A stretch of DNA of 64,000 nt, from NCBI RefSeq assembly GCF_003046585.1, contig NZ_QAAE01000001.1:279324-343323 (forward strand), read 5' to 3'. The notes below the pieces were generated by a model. The model did no database searches and had not been told where the DNA came from. It saw only the letters and a program-made list of their open reading frames with translations. A program made the position numbers and the translations under genes. Positions 28,398 to 37,825 of the stretch are shown one piece after another; the stretch's first letter is position 1, and every line of letters begins with the position of its first letter. The stretch comes from Nitrosomonas aestuarii (lineage in GTDB: Bacteria > Pseudomonadota > Gammaproteobacteria > Burkholderiales > Nitrosomonadaceae).

Positions 28398-29012
28398 TCA
28401 GTGCAGAGGTGTGACACGTATTACGCGCTGATCGTCGGCAAACTCCAGCAGCAGCCGGCGTACACGTTCCTGCCAGGCATCGGCGAAGGCAGTCTGTTGT
28501 GAGGCATCGGCACAATTTTGCAGGATCGCCATCAAACGTTCCCCCTGAGCCGGATCGACCGGTATCAGGGAAACATCGAGCGTCACTGAGACAGTGGCAC
28601 CGGTATCAAGTCGTTTGAAGACAATGGCTTCGCCCTGACGATCATTCGCAAAACTAAGCAGTCCCTTGCGTTTAAAGCGGCCGCGGATACCCTGAAATCC
28701 ATTACTTGCGGCTGCACCGGTCAGCAGCGTCAATACCTGAGCCATGACGCCGGTCGTGCCCTCATCTTCTGGTGCAGGCATATGCACGGAAATATTGCCG
28801 CGTTCGGCCGGTTCGTCAGGATAAAGTGCCGCCAGCGCCGCGCGGCCGATCAGAAATGCACCGGCAACGGTAGGACAAGAATGTCCGGCCAATCGTACGG
28901 CATCCTCATAATGGTAATCAAGCAGACCGTCACGGGCGGCGCCCAGCGTGGCGGCAAAGGAATCATAAGTGCGCACAACCGGCGCTTTTGCATAAAAATC
29001 AGGAAAACTCAC
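28398..29012 (-). CDS. FmdE-like protein
   Basis: About 204 residues from the GTG at 29012, which has GAGAGG upstream; a GTG at 29021 is the alternative. The middle resembles the FmdE family (subunit E of formylmethanofuran dehydrogenase): AGHSCPTVAGAFLIGRAAL with a metal-type His/Cys pair, then VLTLLTGAAASNGFQGI and GRFKRKGLLSF. Stand-alone FmdE-like proteins occur in bacteria without methanofuran, and their role is not established. A broken copy of its 5' end lies at about 30970-31090, so this gene is the surviving half of a duplication. Confidence 0.75.
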   Translation of the reverse strand: MSFPDFYAKAPVVRTYDSFAATLGAARDGLLDYHYEDAVRLAGHSCPTVAGAFLIGRAALAALYPDEPAERGNISVHMPAPEDEGTTGVMAQVLTLLTGAAASNGFQGIRGRFKRKGLLSFANDRQGEAIVFKRLDTGATVSVTLDVSLIPVDPAQGERLMAILQNCADASQQTAFADAWQERVRRLLLEFADDQRVIRVTPLH

Positions 29013-29510
29013 AATAATCACCTCTCTGAATATTATTGAATAGGGTTATGCGTCAAATGTAATGCAGGCATACGGCCGAAATGGAAGTGATTGAGGTACG
29101 CAATAATAAGAGTGGTCGTTACAATCTCTGTATACCAGTATTTTCGGCTTTCTTCTGTGTGCATGAAATCGACGAGTGGACAGTAAATGGGCAACATTAC
29201 TATAGAACCATGACTGATTGCAAAAATCTATTTATAACTTATTGTTAACAAAAAGTTTAGTCTAATAACAGATAATGGGCTGTCATCAGTTTCCGTTTGT
29301 GTTGCGTCATATGTTGTCATGCCGCTTTCGTCATCTTTGTCAGCATGGCTGTATTCGGTTGAATGTGTCTCTGAACCAATAAAAAATAATATATCCAGGT
29401 TAGATTTTTTTTAGCTTCACGTTTCGTTCCTATGTAACTTTTTTTCTGCTGGCATTTCTGACTATGCGCTGGCTTGAGCAAAAAAGACTGCGAATCGGTG
29501 CCTGGTGTCA
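28785..29510. repeat. Left copy of a decayed segmental duplication
   Basis: This stretch covers the 5' half of the FmdE-like gene, the divergent promoter region, and the first ~25 codons of a DUF422-type gene. It aligns with 30970-31602. Matching blocks include the region around 29260-29440 against 31335-31510 and 29055-29070 against 31140-31160. It is the left member of a tandem copy pair. Confidence 0.8.
29390..29510 (+). pseudogene. 5' remnant of a DUF422 carotenoid-type gene
   Basis: Reads LLAFLTMRWLEQKRLRIGAW, matching the N-terminus of the intact DUF422 gene at 31475 (LLAFLTMSWLEQGGLRTGIW). The ATG of the intact gene is AGG here and the similarity stops after about 29507. It is a dead leftover of the duplication. 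Confidence 0.8.
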
Positions 29511-29845
29511 GCATCACTTCTCATTGATATTCATTTTCCATTCCAAAATGACATAACCGTTTCGTGCAAAAAGTACTGCTGACCGGAACAACTATTGATG
29601 TTCAAGCAATAGAAGCGAGAAAATTTACTGCTTAACGGTACAGTTCAAGGGCAGTTCATTATTTCTTTTCTTTATGTGCAAACGTCGGCATATTTGACAC
29701 CCTGCGTTTAAAGTCAATTGATGCTCAGCTTATCTATTTGATTGTTTGGTAAAAATAATTATGGCATGGTTTTTGCTTATGTCCTGAATATACTTTGTAA
29801 TAATGAAGTATGGATTTTTAAAACTAAAAAAAGAGGATACATATT

Positions 29846-30601
29846 ATGAAAATAACAACGAAAAGTGCCCTGGCAGCAATTCCATTACTGATGAGTTCGA
29901 CATTTGCTTCAGCCGTACTTGTTGATTCGGAATTGTCGTTGGTAATTGATGTTTCAGGTAGTGTAAGTAGCAGTGAATACAACCTGATGATGGATGGTTA
30001 TGCAAATGCATTTCGTGATTCGACTGTTCAAAATAACATTCTGAATGGCGGCACGAATGGTGCAATTGCTGTCAATGCAATATTTTTTGATTCTAGTGCT
30101 TACACGACCAGTCTTGATTCTTATACATTGTTGAACTCTGCTGCTAGCATCAATGCATTTGCCGACATCCTTGACAATTTTACTCGGCCAGGCAGTGGTG
30201 GAACAGTCATTTCATCTGGTATGAATAAGTCGTTAGCCACTTTGCTTGCAGACAACGGCTTTGAAAGTACTAATCTGATTATGGATGTCTCGGGAGATGG
30301 TACCTCAAGCACATCTCCTACTCAGGCCGCACGCGATGCAGCTCAAGCGGCTGGTGTGACTGTTAACGGTATTACAATTGGATCAAGTTCCATTAATACT
30401 TTTTATAATAACAATGTAATAACCAGTAATGGTTTTTCTATACATGCCACCGATTTTGCTGATTTCGAGAATGGTGTTAAGCAAAAATTGCGTATAGAAA
30501 CACAAAATCCAAATCAAGTACCTGAACCCGCTTCTCTGGCGCTTGTAGTGATGGGTTTGGTTACAATAGCAGGTTTACGCCGTCGTGGTGGAGCACACTA
30601 A
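29846..30601 (+). CDS. Exported vWA (DUF1194-like) protein with PEP-CTERM signal
   Basis: 251 residues. A signal peptide (1-23, ending FASA) is followed by a von Willebrand A-type domain with the metal-site motif DVSGSVSSSEY (about residues 35-45) and IMDVSGDGTSS later, as in DUF1194 proteins. The C-terminus is a textbook PEP-CTERM tail: VPEPASLAL, a hydrophobic helix, then RRRG. In this system an exosortase removes the tail and the protein goes to the cell surface or extracellular matrix. AAGAGGA precedes the ATG, and a strong terminator follows the gene. It lies between the two halves of a segmental duplication. Confidence 0.9.
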   Translation: MKITTKSALAAIPLLMSSTFASAVLVDSELSLVIDVSGSVSSSEYNLMMDGYANAFRDSTVQNNILNGGTNGAIAVNAIFFDSSAYTTSLDSYTLLNSAASINAFADILDNFTRPGSGGTVISSGMNKSLATLLADNGFESTNLIMDVSGDGTSSTSPTQAARDAAQAAGVTVNGITIGSSSINTFYNNNVITSNGFSIHATDFADFENGVKQKLRIETQNPNQVPEPASLALVVMGLVTIAGLRRRGGAH

Positions 30602-30679
30602 CCTATTATTAGCTTGACAGTATGTGTGCAGGGATAGACATATGAATCCCGGCACATCACACGTTGTAGTTTTGTAACG

Positions 30680-30728
30680 TTGGGGCAGCATAATGATTAG
30701 TAGATAATTATGCCGCCCCAAAATTTTA
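30680..30728 (+). terminator. Rho-independent terminator after the vWA gene
   Basis: A 15-base stem (TTGGGGCAGCATAAT, 30680-30694, against 30707-30721, one mismatch) with a 12-base loop, followed by a run ending TTTT. Confidence 0.85.
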
Positions 30729-30969
30729 TAAGCAATTATCTTTTTCACGGTATTTGTTTTTTGCCTTATTTTCCGGGCAGGCGCAGCTATAACCGCAAAT
30801 GAGCCTTTTCTGATTTCGGTGGTGTTGACAGGCTGTTGTTGTCTTACGGTAAACGCAGGCTGGAGGTTCTGGCAAGTTTGGTTTCGATAGTATATAGGTT
30901 TTCCGGTTAAGAAAATTTGTGGTTCGTTTGTTCGATCAGGGTCACGTGCATATCGTCAGGAATCAAAAA

Positions 30970-31090
30970 GGGAATCAGAAATTGTCTCGCTCTGCTGTTC
31001 CATTAGGATAAACTGCTGCCAGTGCCACTCGGCAAAAGAATCATTAGTGTGCACAACTGGCGCTTTCGCATAAAAATCAGGAAAATTCTC
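30970..31090 (-). pseudogene. 5' remnant of an FmdE-like gene
   Basis: Reads ENFPDFYAKAPVVHTNDSFA, matching SFPDFYAKAPVVRTYDSFA of the intact gene at 28398. After an internal deletion it reads a LAALYP-like stretch and is lost. The start codon equivalent is GAG instead of GTG, so it cannot be expressed. Confidence 0.82.
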
Positions 31091-31602
31091 AATAATCAGC
31101 TCTCTGAGCGAAACGGAACTGGGTTGCGCGACAGATGCAAGGCAGGCATGCGGCCGAAGTGGTTGAAGCACGCATGGCAAGAGTGGTTGTGTATGTCAGT
31201 ATTTTTTGCATTCTTCTGTTAGACTTTCTTCTGTGCACATGAATATCAACACGTGCATAGTAGAAGCGCAACATGACTAGAAAATGACGTTCAATTGCAG
31301 AAGCCTGTTTTTAACCCGACGTTAATGCGCAGTTTAGTCTAATCACAGGTAATATCCTGCCATCAATTTCCGGTTTATCTTGCGTCATATATTGTCACGC
31401 CGATGTCGGCGCCTTTATCAATGCCGTTGCATTCGGTTGAATGCGTCTATGAACTAATAATAAATAATATATCCATGTTCGAGCTTTTTTACAGCTTCAC
31501 GTTTCGCCCCTATGTAACCCTTTTTCTGTTGGCATTTCTGACTATGAGCTGGCTTGAGCAGGGCGGACTGCGAACCGGCATCTGGTTGTTGACAGGCTGT
31601 CT
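30970..31602. repeat. Right copy of a decayed segmental duplication
   Basis: Aligns with 28785-29510 and contains a broken 5' end of an FmdE-like gene, the divergent intergenic region, and the start of the intact DUF422 gene. A deletion of about 110 bases relative to the left copy lies at about 31025. Confidence 0.8.
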
Positions 31603-32398
31603 GGTTGCGCTAGCTGCCGAGTGGGGAAGTATCAATCATGGTATTCCGTTTGGTTACTACGCATACCATTACGAAGTGCTGGCGCGTGATCTGGTTGTTT
31701 TCGGCGTTCCTTTTTTCGATTCGCTTTCATTTGTTTTCTTGAGTTACGTGAGCTTCACGTTTGCCCAGTTTTTCCTGTCTGCGCATTGGCGTTGCGGCTG
31801 GAACGTGCAGCGCGTGACGACTCGTAATCTTCGTAACAGCACCTCTGTACTGTTCGTTGGCGCTTTTTTCATGATGGTACTGGATCTAATCATTGACCCT
31901 GTCGCGCATCTCGGCAAACACTGGTTTCTGGGGGACATCTATCATTATCCCGCGCCTGGCTGGCATTTTGATATTACGCTGGCCAACTATGCCGGCTGGT
32001 TCATCGTCGGATGGACGATCATTTTCATCAACCAACGGGTGGATGCAGCGCTGAACAGATGTGAATTGTCTGGAAACAGGCCACTGCAATTGCGGTATAT
32101 ACCCGGTAAGGGGTTATTTGCGCCGCTGTTCTGGTTCGGTATTGCTGTCTTCGCGTTGGGAGTCACAGCATGGCTGGGCTGGGGATACGACCTTGAACAT
32201 GTAACCGCCGCCGAGCGTGAGAGCTTTGTTGCGGAGACACGGAAACTGTTTCTGGCAGGCACTTTTATTATTGCACCGATTGCCGTACTTGCCTGGACGC
32301 ACTTGGTGCGACGCGATAGCCAACCCCCGCACGAACAACTGGCAGCGTGGTTGAAAGAATATCCCAGTATCGAATTGAAGTCGCGTTGGCGTGTCTAG
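31475..32398 (+). CDS. Carotenoid biosynthesis-type membrane protein (DUF422/CruF-like)
   Basis: 307 residues from the ATG at 31475 with seven or eight membrane segments. Signatures of the DUF422 family are visible: WGSINHGIPFGYYAYHYEVL, VPFFDSLSFVFLSY, and MVLDLIIDPVAHLGKHWFLG with GWFIVGW. Members such as CruF act as hydratases on the ends of acyclic carotenoids. Homologues with unknown substrates are common, and no other carotenoid gene is in this window. A longer frame begins at 31403, but the 31475 ATG is the one conserved in position with the decayed copy. Confidence 0.82.
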   Translation: MFELFYSFTFRPYVTLFLLAFLTMSWLEQGGLRTGIWLLTGCLVALAAEWGSINHGIPFGYYAYHYEVLARDLVVFGVPFFDSLSFVFLSYVSFTFAQFFLSAHWRCGWNVQRVTTRNLRNSTSVLFVGAFFMMVLDLIIDPVAHLGKHWFLGDIYHYPAPGWHFDITLANYAGWFIVGWTIIFINQRVDAALNRCELSGNRPLQLRYIPGKGLFAPLFWFGIAVFALGVTAWLGWGYDLEHVTAAERESFVAETRKLFLAGTFIIAPIAVLAWTHLVRRDSQPPHEQLAAWLKEYPSIELKSRWRV

Positions 32399-32516
32399 AA
32401 TCCTGTAGTGAATCCGTCAGTTGAGGTTGATGAATAGCATTCGCCGGATTACGCTGTGTGAATTGGACCTGCACATGTTGATGTCCATTGCGTGTAAGCT
32501 TTGTTTAAGATAATTG

Positions 32517-33029
32517 TCAGGTGTCAGTCTTTAAATTCTTCAATATTTTGATATATTTATTTGCCAATTCCGGCTTCCAGTCAGAAAATGACTCTAAAGC
32601 TTGAATGGTTGAAGGAACCAGAACTTTGTGTCTTTGGGCCAAGGTTGTGATAGAGGCAAAAGCCGCATCAGAAGACGAATTACCGACCCATGACTGGAGC
32701 AGTGCCGCTTTTGCGATTTTTTCCCGCAGCGCGCGATAATCGAAATTTTCATCGTCAGGTTCAATGCGCAATGTTTTTAAAACCTTTTCTGCTACTTCCT
32801 TGGAATATACCGGATCTCTTCTTCTTCCAGTGGCGACCTCAAGAATATCTGTAAAATGAGTAAATAGACGGATATCGGTTTCTGCCCGGGCACTCTCCGC
32901 CAGACGCTGCTCTGCCTTCAGTTTTAGTCTGTATTCCTTAAGTGCAAGCCATACACCTGCTGAAGTCGAAATAATGCCAACAAATGATGCGATGGGAATC
33001 AACCAGTCTTTGATTTCGTTTGGATCCAT
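32517..33029 (-). CDS. Membrane-anchored protein, unknown function
   Basis: 170 residues: one N-terminal membrane segment (about 9-29, WLIPIASFVGIISTSAGVWL), a basic helical stretch that may form a coiled coil (about 33-52), then a soluble helical domain. No known motif was recognised. AAGGAAA precedes the ATG. It has no operon partner. Confidence 0.65.
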   Translation of the reverse strand: MDPNEIKDWLIPIASFVGIISTSAGVWLALKEYRLKLKAEQRLAESARAETDIRLFTHFTDILEVATGRRRDPVYSKEVAEKVLKTLRIEPDDENFDYRALREKIAKAALLQSWVGNSSSDAAFASITTLAQRHKVLVPSTIQALESFSDWKPELANKYIKILKNLKTDT

Positions 33030-33588
33030 GATTTCCTTTTCCTTTCTTCAGTCTGGTGAGAAATGCGGTATTCCGGTAAAAGGTCATGATTTAAGGCTGT
33101 TCAACGCGCGCTGCATTAAACGGCGTAAGATCATGATCTCGTAAATTGGATTAACAGATTTTAATTAATACAGGCAACCGGATGCAATTTATTACCAAAG
33201 TGATTCCGGCAATACAAGGCCTGTTTCCTTTGATATCCTTGAGAGAAAACCGCCTTTACGTTCCTTAACTGCCGCGGTGGCAACGCCTGGTTGATGGGTA
33301 CAGCTACAACCGCGCATGATTTCAGCCAGATTCCAGCACTGACGGATTGTTTGTGTGTTCCGAAGTGCGCACACCGATCAAGCAGAAGGTGCAGAGCGAT
33401 CTATCCTCAAAAAAACATGAAACATGAAACATGAAACATGAAACATGAAACATGAAACATGATGCCGGTATGGTTTTTTATGCTTCAGCGATGCGCCCGT
33501 TTGCAATCAGGAAAAAGTTTTCAGAGCGTAATTGAAACAGAGCAAGACTGCTTGGACCATTTGATGGTTAAAAAACTGATTTCAACGT
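33030..33588. other. Non-coding stretch
   Basis: 560 bases without a credible gene. The short open frames at 33192-33374 and 33459-33692 lack ribosome sites and family signatures. It holds a heptanucleotide tandem repeat (33413-33461). Confidence 0.5.
33413..33461. repeat. Seven tandem copies of AAACATG
   Basis: Seven uninterrupted, identical copies of a 7-base unit. It is a microsatellite prone to slippage. It lies outside any gene I can support, about 130 bases beyond the 3' end of the DUF924 gene. Confidence 0.95.
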
Positions 33589-34125
33589 TCAGAAACTGGA
33601 ACCAGGCTGCGCCAGAAAGACATTCTCTTCAGCTGTTGATACGCGACCAAGAATTTTATTTCTATGTGGATACCGTCCAAAACGATCAATGATCGCCTTG
33701 TGGCGAAGTTCGAATGTATAACCTTTTTGTGGCGCAAAAGTGCGATAGAGCGCCTCCGCCTGAATGTGAATCTGTCTGGATTCGCTGTGCATGTAAGGCA
33801 TCAACAGGAAGCTGCATTCGATGGGTGATAGTGAATAATGCACACTGGCCGCCACTGCTTCTTGTGCAAGGACAAGCGACATCGGGTCTTGCGCGAATGC
33901 GCAAGGCGTATTTCGATAAATATTGCGGGAAAATTGATCGAGAACAATGATCTCGGCAAGCCGGCCTTTTGATTTGTTTCTCCAGGTATATAGCTCTCCC
34001 TGCGAAGCGCGTTGATGCAACTCCAGGAATCGTTTGTTGATCAATTCATCAACCCCTTGCTGCGCCGACCACCACTTGGCAGGAGCAATTTCTTCAAACC
34101 AGAATTTTAATACTTCATCGCACAT
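33589..34125 (-). CDS. DUF924 family protein
   Basis: 178-residue helical, TPR-like protein of the DUF924 family. Signatures are VLKFWFEEIAPAKWW at the start, the central IIVLDQFSRNIYR and the later LLMPYMHSES, then a C-terminal RFGRYPHRNKILGR. Function of the family is unknown. No ribosome site is obvious before the ATG. Confidence 0.9.
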   Translation of the reverse strand: MCDEVLKFWFEEIAPAKWWSAQQGVDELINKRFLELHQRASQGELYTWRNKSKGRLAEIIVLDQFSRNIYRNTPCAFAQDPMSLVLAQEAVAASVHYSLSPIECSFLLMPYMHSESRQIHIQAEALYRTFAPQKGYTFELRHKAIIDRFGRYPHRNKILGRVSTAEENVFLAQPGSSF

Positions 34126-34486
34126 TATTGATTTTCATGGACTGAATATTGAGAATCGGTATCGATTCCGATACCTGAGAATCTGGTCTTACATTTTATT
34201 TAATGACTACAAGTTTTGGGTATATTCACAACTTACAGCAATGTGGTTTTCGATGCAAAATTATGCTAACCACCATTACCCGGCCAGTAATATGAACAAG
34301 TTGCTTGAATCGGTTATTACAAAGTTAATGGGATGCTAATCTGTAAACAATGAACGTGAATTTTTCGAAAGGTTCGTTTGAATACGACCAGATTATCTGT
34401 TAGGGTGACCACGGAGCAAGCCCTCGGGCTGGCAAATCTGCCCGTTGGCAGGCTCGTTAATTTTCAATAAATCAAAGGAGTTATGC
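34126..34486. other. Intergenic region with promoter for the DUF4168 gene
   Basis: About 360 bases between two divergent genes. A GC-rich patch at about 34410-34455 could fold into short hairpins (AGCCC/GGGCT, GCCTGCC-type pairs). No gene is seen. Confidence 0.4.
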
Positions 34487-34876
34487 ATGCATAACAAGTG
34501 GACTATCAGTATAGTTGTGGCTTTTATATTAGGTATTTTTTGTCTGACGCCGGTTTTTGCCAAGGATCAGATGAAGACCGAAGGTGCTGAGGTTACATAC
34601 AGTAATGAAGAACTCAAGTCTTTTATTATTGCAAACGCCGGGCTTTATCAACTGCAACAACAGGCTGTCGCTCAGATACAATCTATGGAGTCTGATCAGC
34701 AGAAGCGGGAAGTTATGGAAACGACCAATCAGCAGATGCTGCTGGTACTTGAGCAGACCGGATTGACGGCGGATAAGTACAATGCAATGGGACAGACTAT
34801 CCAATCTGATACTCAATTACAGGAGAAAGTCCAAACAATCGCATCAGACCTGTTCCAGCAGGAAGCGCAGCAATAA
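34487..34876 (+). CDS. Exported DUF4168 family protein
   Basis: 129 residues: signal peptide of about 27 residues (ends TPVFA), then a helical domain of the DUF4168 family (YSNEELKSFIIANAGLY start; glutamine-rich C-terminus). Members are small periplasmic or secreted proteins of unknown role. Start at 34487 is set by AAAGGAG; the nearer ATG at 34483 runs into a stop after three codons. Confidence 0.82.
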   Translation: MHNKWTISIVVAFILGIFCLTPVFAKDQMKTEGAEVTYSNEELKSFIIANAGLYQLQQQAVAQIQSMESDQQKREVMETTNQQMLLVLEQTGLTADKYNAMGQTIQSDTQLQEKVQTIASDLFQQEAQQ

Positions 34877-34915
34877 AACTGAAATAGTTACAATTTAACC
34901 TGATACAGTTATAAA

Positions 34916-34961
34916 TTATCGAACAGTTTCATTTTTTTAAAGTGGTTACACTGTTCGATAA
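34916..34961. repeat. Perfect 12-bp inverted repeat
   Basis: TTATCGAACAGT (34916-34927) and its exact inverted copy (34950-34961), with a 22-base AT-rich loop, 40 bases after the DUF4168 gene. No T-run follows, so a simple terminator is less likely; a protein-binding site or mobile-element end is possible. Confidence 0.75.
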
Positions 34962-35122
34962 CTGAGTCACATCAGCATGGGATTGTCCGGGCTGACTGGA
35001 GAGCGATGCTAGGAAACGGATTGCGTCCTGTTCATCGTCTGGTTTGTTTGGGTCTGCTGAACCGAGGGTGTTTTGTGGTTTCCGTGGGCGTGGCGTGATT
35101 TGATATCGTAAATATAGGGACT

Positions 35123-35541
35123 CTAATTCTTTGAATGCATGTGATTATCAGTGGATTTATCATGTTCCAAATGCGCTAGGTATTTTTCAATTAGATGAGT
35201 CACAGATTTGCGTGCTTTATCCAGCTCCGTTTGTTCAGCGTTTCTGAGCGCACCTAATGCTTTGCCTCTGTGTCGGCCTTGTTTGAGCGGAAGAGAATTA
35301 GCCAGTTTTCCAATTTCATCCCACACAGTACTTGTGATACCTAATTTCTGTATTGCGCTTTTCTTTGATCCAAACCTCTCGGAGAGAGAATCTCTAATTT
35401 CGTATAAATGTACTAGCTCATTATCAGCGTCTTTGACTGATTTTTGATAACTCTTTAGCATTTGGTCAAGTGTGGCATCGGAATTTCTATGCTTGTCTAC
35501 AAGAGATGCAAAATGCTTTTGTTTTTCTAAGCGCTTTTTTT
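35123..35541 (-). CDS. Second part of a frameshifted gene, helical domain
   Basis: The frame is open from upstream of 35541 to the stop at 35123, while its first ATG is only at 35461. The 25 codons before that ATG (KRLEKQKHFASLVDKHRNSD...) are of the same charged, helical type, so the coding sequence evidently enters from the upstream gene through the A8 tract. The C-terminal part is a basic helical domain with a possible DNA-binding look (LGITSTVWDEIGKLANSL). The family is not recognised. Confidence 0.65.
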
Positions 35542-35919
35542 TGTGTCTGAAACTACATCTCCATCTTTATCTTTTACTATCAGGTCAATTGTTCCAAGGC
35601 TCACGGCATGTATACAAGATTCAACTTCTAGAAAGTGATTCTTTTTTCCATCTTCTCGAATATCTGTTCGGGACGGACCGCTCAATTCGAAGTCTCTATG
35701 CGTCATGACTTGAACAGCATGCAATCTACTTTCGATTTTTCGGGTCAAAACTTCCTGTATTGAGCTATCCGCATGATATAGATCGGGATCTATATTTGCG
35801 ATTGCAACTCCATTCTTAATATCAAGATCACCAGTCTCAAAAGAAAATGAAATCGGTTCCTCCAGATAATTTACGGGAGGATATTTCCATTCCAGTTGAA
35901 TAGTTAAAATTCTGTTCAT
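35527..35919 (-). CDS. First part of a frameshifted gene, beta-rich domain
   Basis: 130 codons ending seven bases after an A8 run (T8 on the plus strand, 35535-35542). The N-terminal part looks like a small beta-rich domain; I do not recognise the family. A -1 shift on the A run would continue into the next frame and give about 265 residues in total, instead of ending at TAG. It may be a true programmed slippage or a homopolymer mutation or sequencing error. Confidence 0.65.
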   Translation of the reverse strand: MNRILTIQLEWKYPPVNYLEEPISFSFETGDLDIKNGVAIANIDPDLYHADSSIQEVLTRKIESRLHAVQVMTHRDFELSGPSRTDIREDGKKNHFLEVESCIHAVSLGTIDLIVKDKDGDVVSDTKKSA

Positions 35920-35989
35920 GGCCTTTCATTAACCAGAACTGGACGGATCGTAAAGAATCACGACTATCTACATAAAACTTTCAATAAAA

Positions 35990-36250
35990 TTACTCATTCA
36001 CCACTTTTTTACTCATCCCCGCGTAACAAATAGAAACAATCCCTTTCAACCAATCCGAAATTGTCGGCGAATAAGGTAATATTTCCAGTTCCGCTTCAGC
36101 TGCTCCCGGTGCCTGCGGTTTTTGCTGTTGCTTCCAGTCATGCCAGACTTTTTTTGCTTCATCGGCGTTCTGGCAGGTGCACAGTACTACGCCGTCGGCG
36201 GTCATGAGTGTCGCCATTTTGTTGGGCCATTCCTTGATGTAACAAAACAT
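35990..36250 (-). CDS. Small protein, unknown function
   Basis: 86 residues with a good AAGGAG ribosome site before the ATG. Two short parts: residues 1-45 (cysteines in FCYIKE and LCTCQN) and a linker rich in Gln/Pro/Ala, then SDWLKGIVSICYAGMSKK. No family was recognised. Likely real because of the ribosome site and codon pattern. Confidence 0.55.
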   Translation of the reverse strand: MFCYIKEWPNKMATLMTADGVVLCTCQNADEAKKVWHDWKQQQKPQAPGAAEAELEILPYSPTISDWLKGIVSICYAGMSKKVVNE

Positions 36251-36372
36251 GTAGTTCTCCTTATATGTAATTTTGTTTACAGCGCAAGTTTAAGTGTCGA
36301 TTGTTAAAGTTTTATTACCAGTGAAGTTTCGTGCAACAAATCAAATTGTTAATCTTGATTTGGTTAATCATT

Positions 36373-37764
36373 TCAGTCACGCTTTCCGACCATTTTTTCA
36401 GGAACAACCCAGGCGTCGAACTGTTCCGCAGTAACGTAACCGGTGGCAACTGCAGCGGCCTTGAGTGTTGTGCCTTCGTGGTGTGCTTTTTTGGCGATTT
36501 CCGAAGCTTTATCGTAGCCGATATGCGGATTAAGCGCGGTAACGAGCATCAGTGAATGCTGCATGAGTGCGTCGATACGTTCATGATTGGCTTCAATGCC
36601 GACAGCACAGTGATCGTTAAAACTGGTGATGCCGTCTGCAAGCAGGCGCACGCTGTGCAGGAAATTGTGAATAATCAGCGGTTTCATCACGTTGAGTTCG
36701 AAATTTCCCATTGCACCACCCATATTGATGGCAACGTCGTTACCCATGACCTGGCAGCACAGCATGGTCATGGCTTCTGATTGGGTCGGATTGACTTTGC
36801 CGGGCATGATCGAACTGCCGGGTTCATTCTCAGGGATTTTGAGTTCGCCGATGCCGCAACGCGGGCCGGATGCGAGCCAGCGGATGTCGTTGGCAATTTT
36901 AATCAGCGAAGCGGCCAGCGTTTTCAAAGCGCCATGCGCATGCACCAGTGCGTCATTGCTCGCCAGTGCTTCAAATTTGTTTGGCGCGGTGACAAATGGC
37001 AGCTTGGTCTGATAGCTGATTTCTGCTGCCACGCGGGCGGCGAATTCAGGATGTGCGTTCAATCCGGTGCCGACTGCGGTGCCGCCGAGCGCAAGTTCAT
37101 ATAGGTGAGGCAGGGCGGCTTCGGCATGTTGCAGACCATGATCGAGTTGCGCAACATAGCCGGAAAATTCCTGCCCGAGCGTGAGCGGCGTGGCGTCCTG
37201 CAAATGTGTACGGCCGATTTTGACAATACCGGAAAAGGCTTCGGCCTTGTTGGCCAGCGTATCGCGCAACAGCTGAATGGCAGGTATAAGCTGATGGTGA
37301 ATACTTTGTGCGGCAGCGACATGCATTGCCGTCGGGAATACGTCATTGGAAGACTGGCCTTTGTTGACATCATCATTGGGGTGAATTTTGCGATTGCTGC
37401 CGCGCCCGCCGCCGAGCAGTTCCGAGGCACGATTGGCCAGCACTTCGTTCATATTCATATTGGTCTGCGTGCCCGAACCCGTCTGCCAGATGACCAGTGG
37501 GAACTCATCATCATGCTGACCGCTGATGACTTCATCCGCCGCCTGTATAATGGCAGCGGTGGAAGCGGCGTTCAGTAAATCGAGATTATGATTGACGGTG
37601 GCGGACGAGCGCTTGACCTGCGCCAGCGCATGAATAAAGGCTGCGGGCATCTGCTCGCCGGATATTTTAAAGTTTTCCAGCGAACGCTGCGTCTGTGCGC
37701 CCCACAGTGCGGATTCAGGCACTTGCACTACGCCCATGGCGTCGCGTTCTTCACGGTAACTCAT
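36373..37764 (-). CDS. fumC: Fumarate hydratase class II
   Basis: 463 residues. Iron-independent fumarase of the citric acid cycle. The superfamily signature [13 protein letters not shown] is present, as are [19 protein letters not shown] and the active-site [17 protein letters not shown]. The start at 37764 follows TTGGAGG; an ATG seven codons upstream lacks a site. Length matches E. coli FumC (467). Confidence 0.97.
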   Translation of the reverse strand: MSYREERDAMGVVQVPESALWGAQTQRSLENFKISGEQMPAAFIHALAQVKRSSATVNHNLDLLNAASTAAIIQAADEVISGQHDDEFPLVIWQTGSGTQTNMNMNEVLANRASELLGGGRGSNRKIHPNDDVNKGQSSNDVFPTAMHVAAAQSIHHQLIPAIQLLRDTLANKAEAFSGIVKIGRTHLQDATPLTLGQEFSGYVAQLDHGLQHAEAALPHLYELALGGTAVGTGLNAHPEFAARVAAEISYQTKLPFVTAPNKFEALASNDALVHAHGALKTLAASLIKIANDIRWLASGPRCGIGELKIPENEPGSSIMPGKVNPTQSEAMTMLCCQVMGNDVAINMGGAMGNFELNVMKPLIIHNFLHSVRLLADGITSFNDHCAVGIEANHERIDALMQHSLMLVTALNPHIGYDKASEIAKKAHHEGTTLKAAAVATGYVTAEQFDAWVVPEKMVGKRD

Positions 37765-37825
37765 AAAATACCTCCAATACTGCAATCAGCCTGCTCAATA
37801 CGCCAGCCGTCAATTTAGGCACGGC

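Noticed and set aside
33192..33374. 60-codon minus-strand frame
   Set aside because: No ribosome site or recognisable motif.
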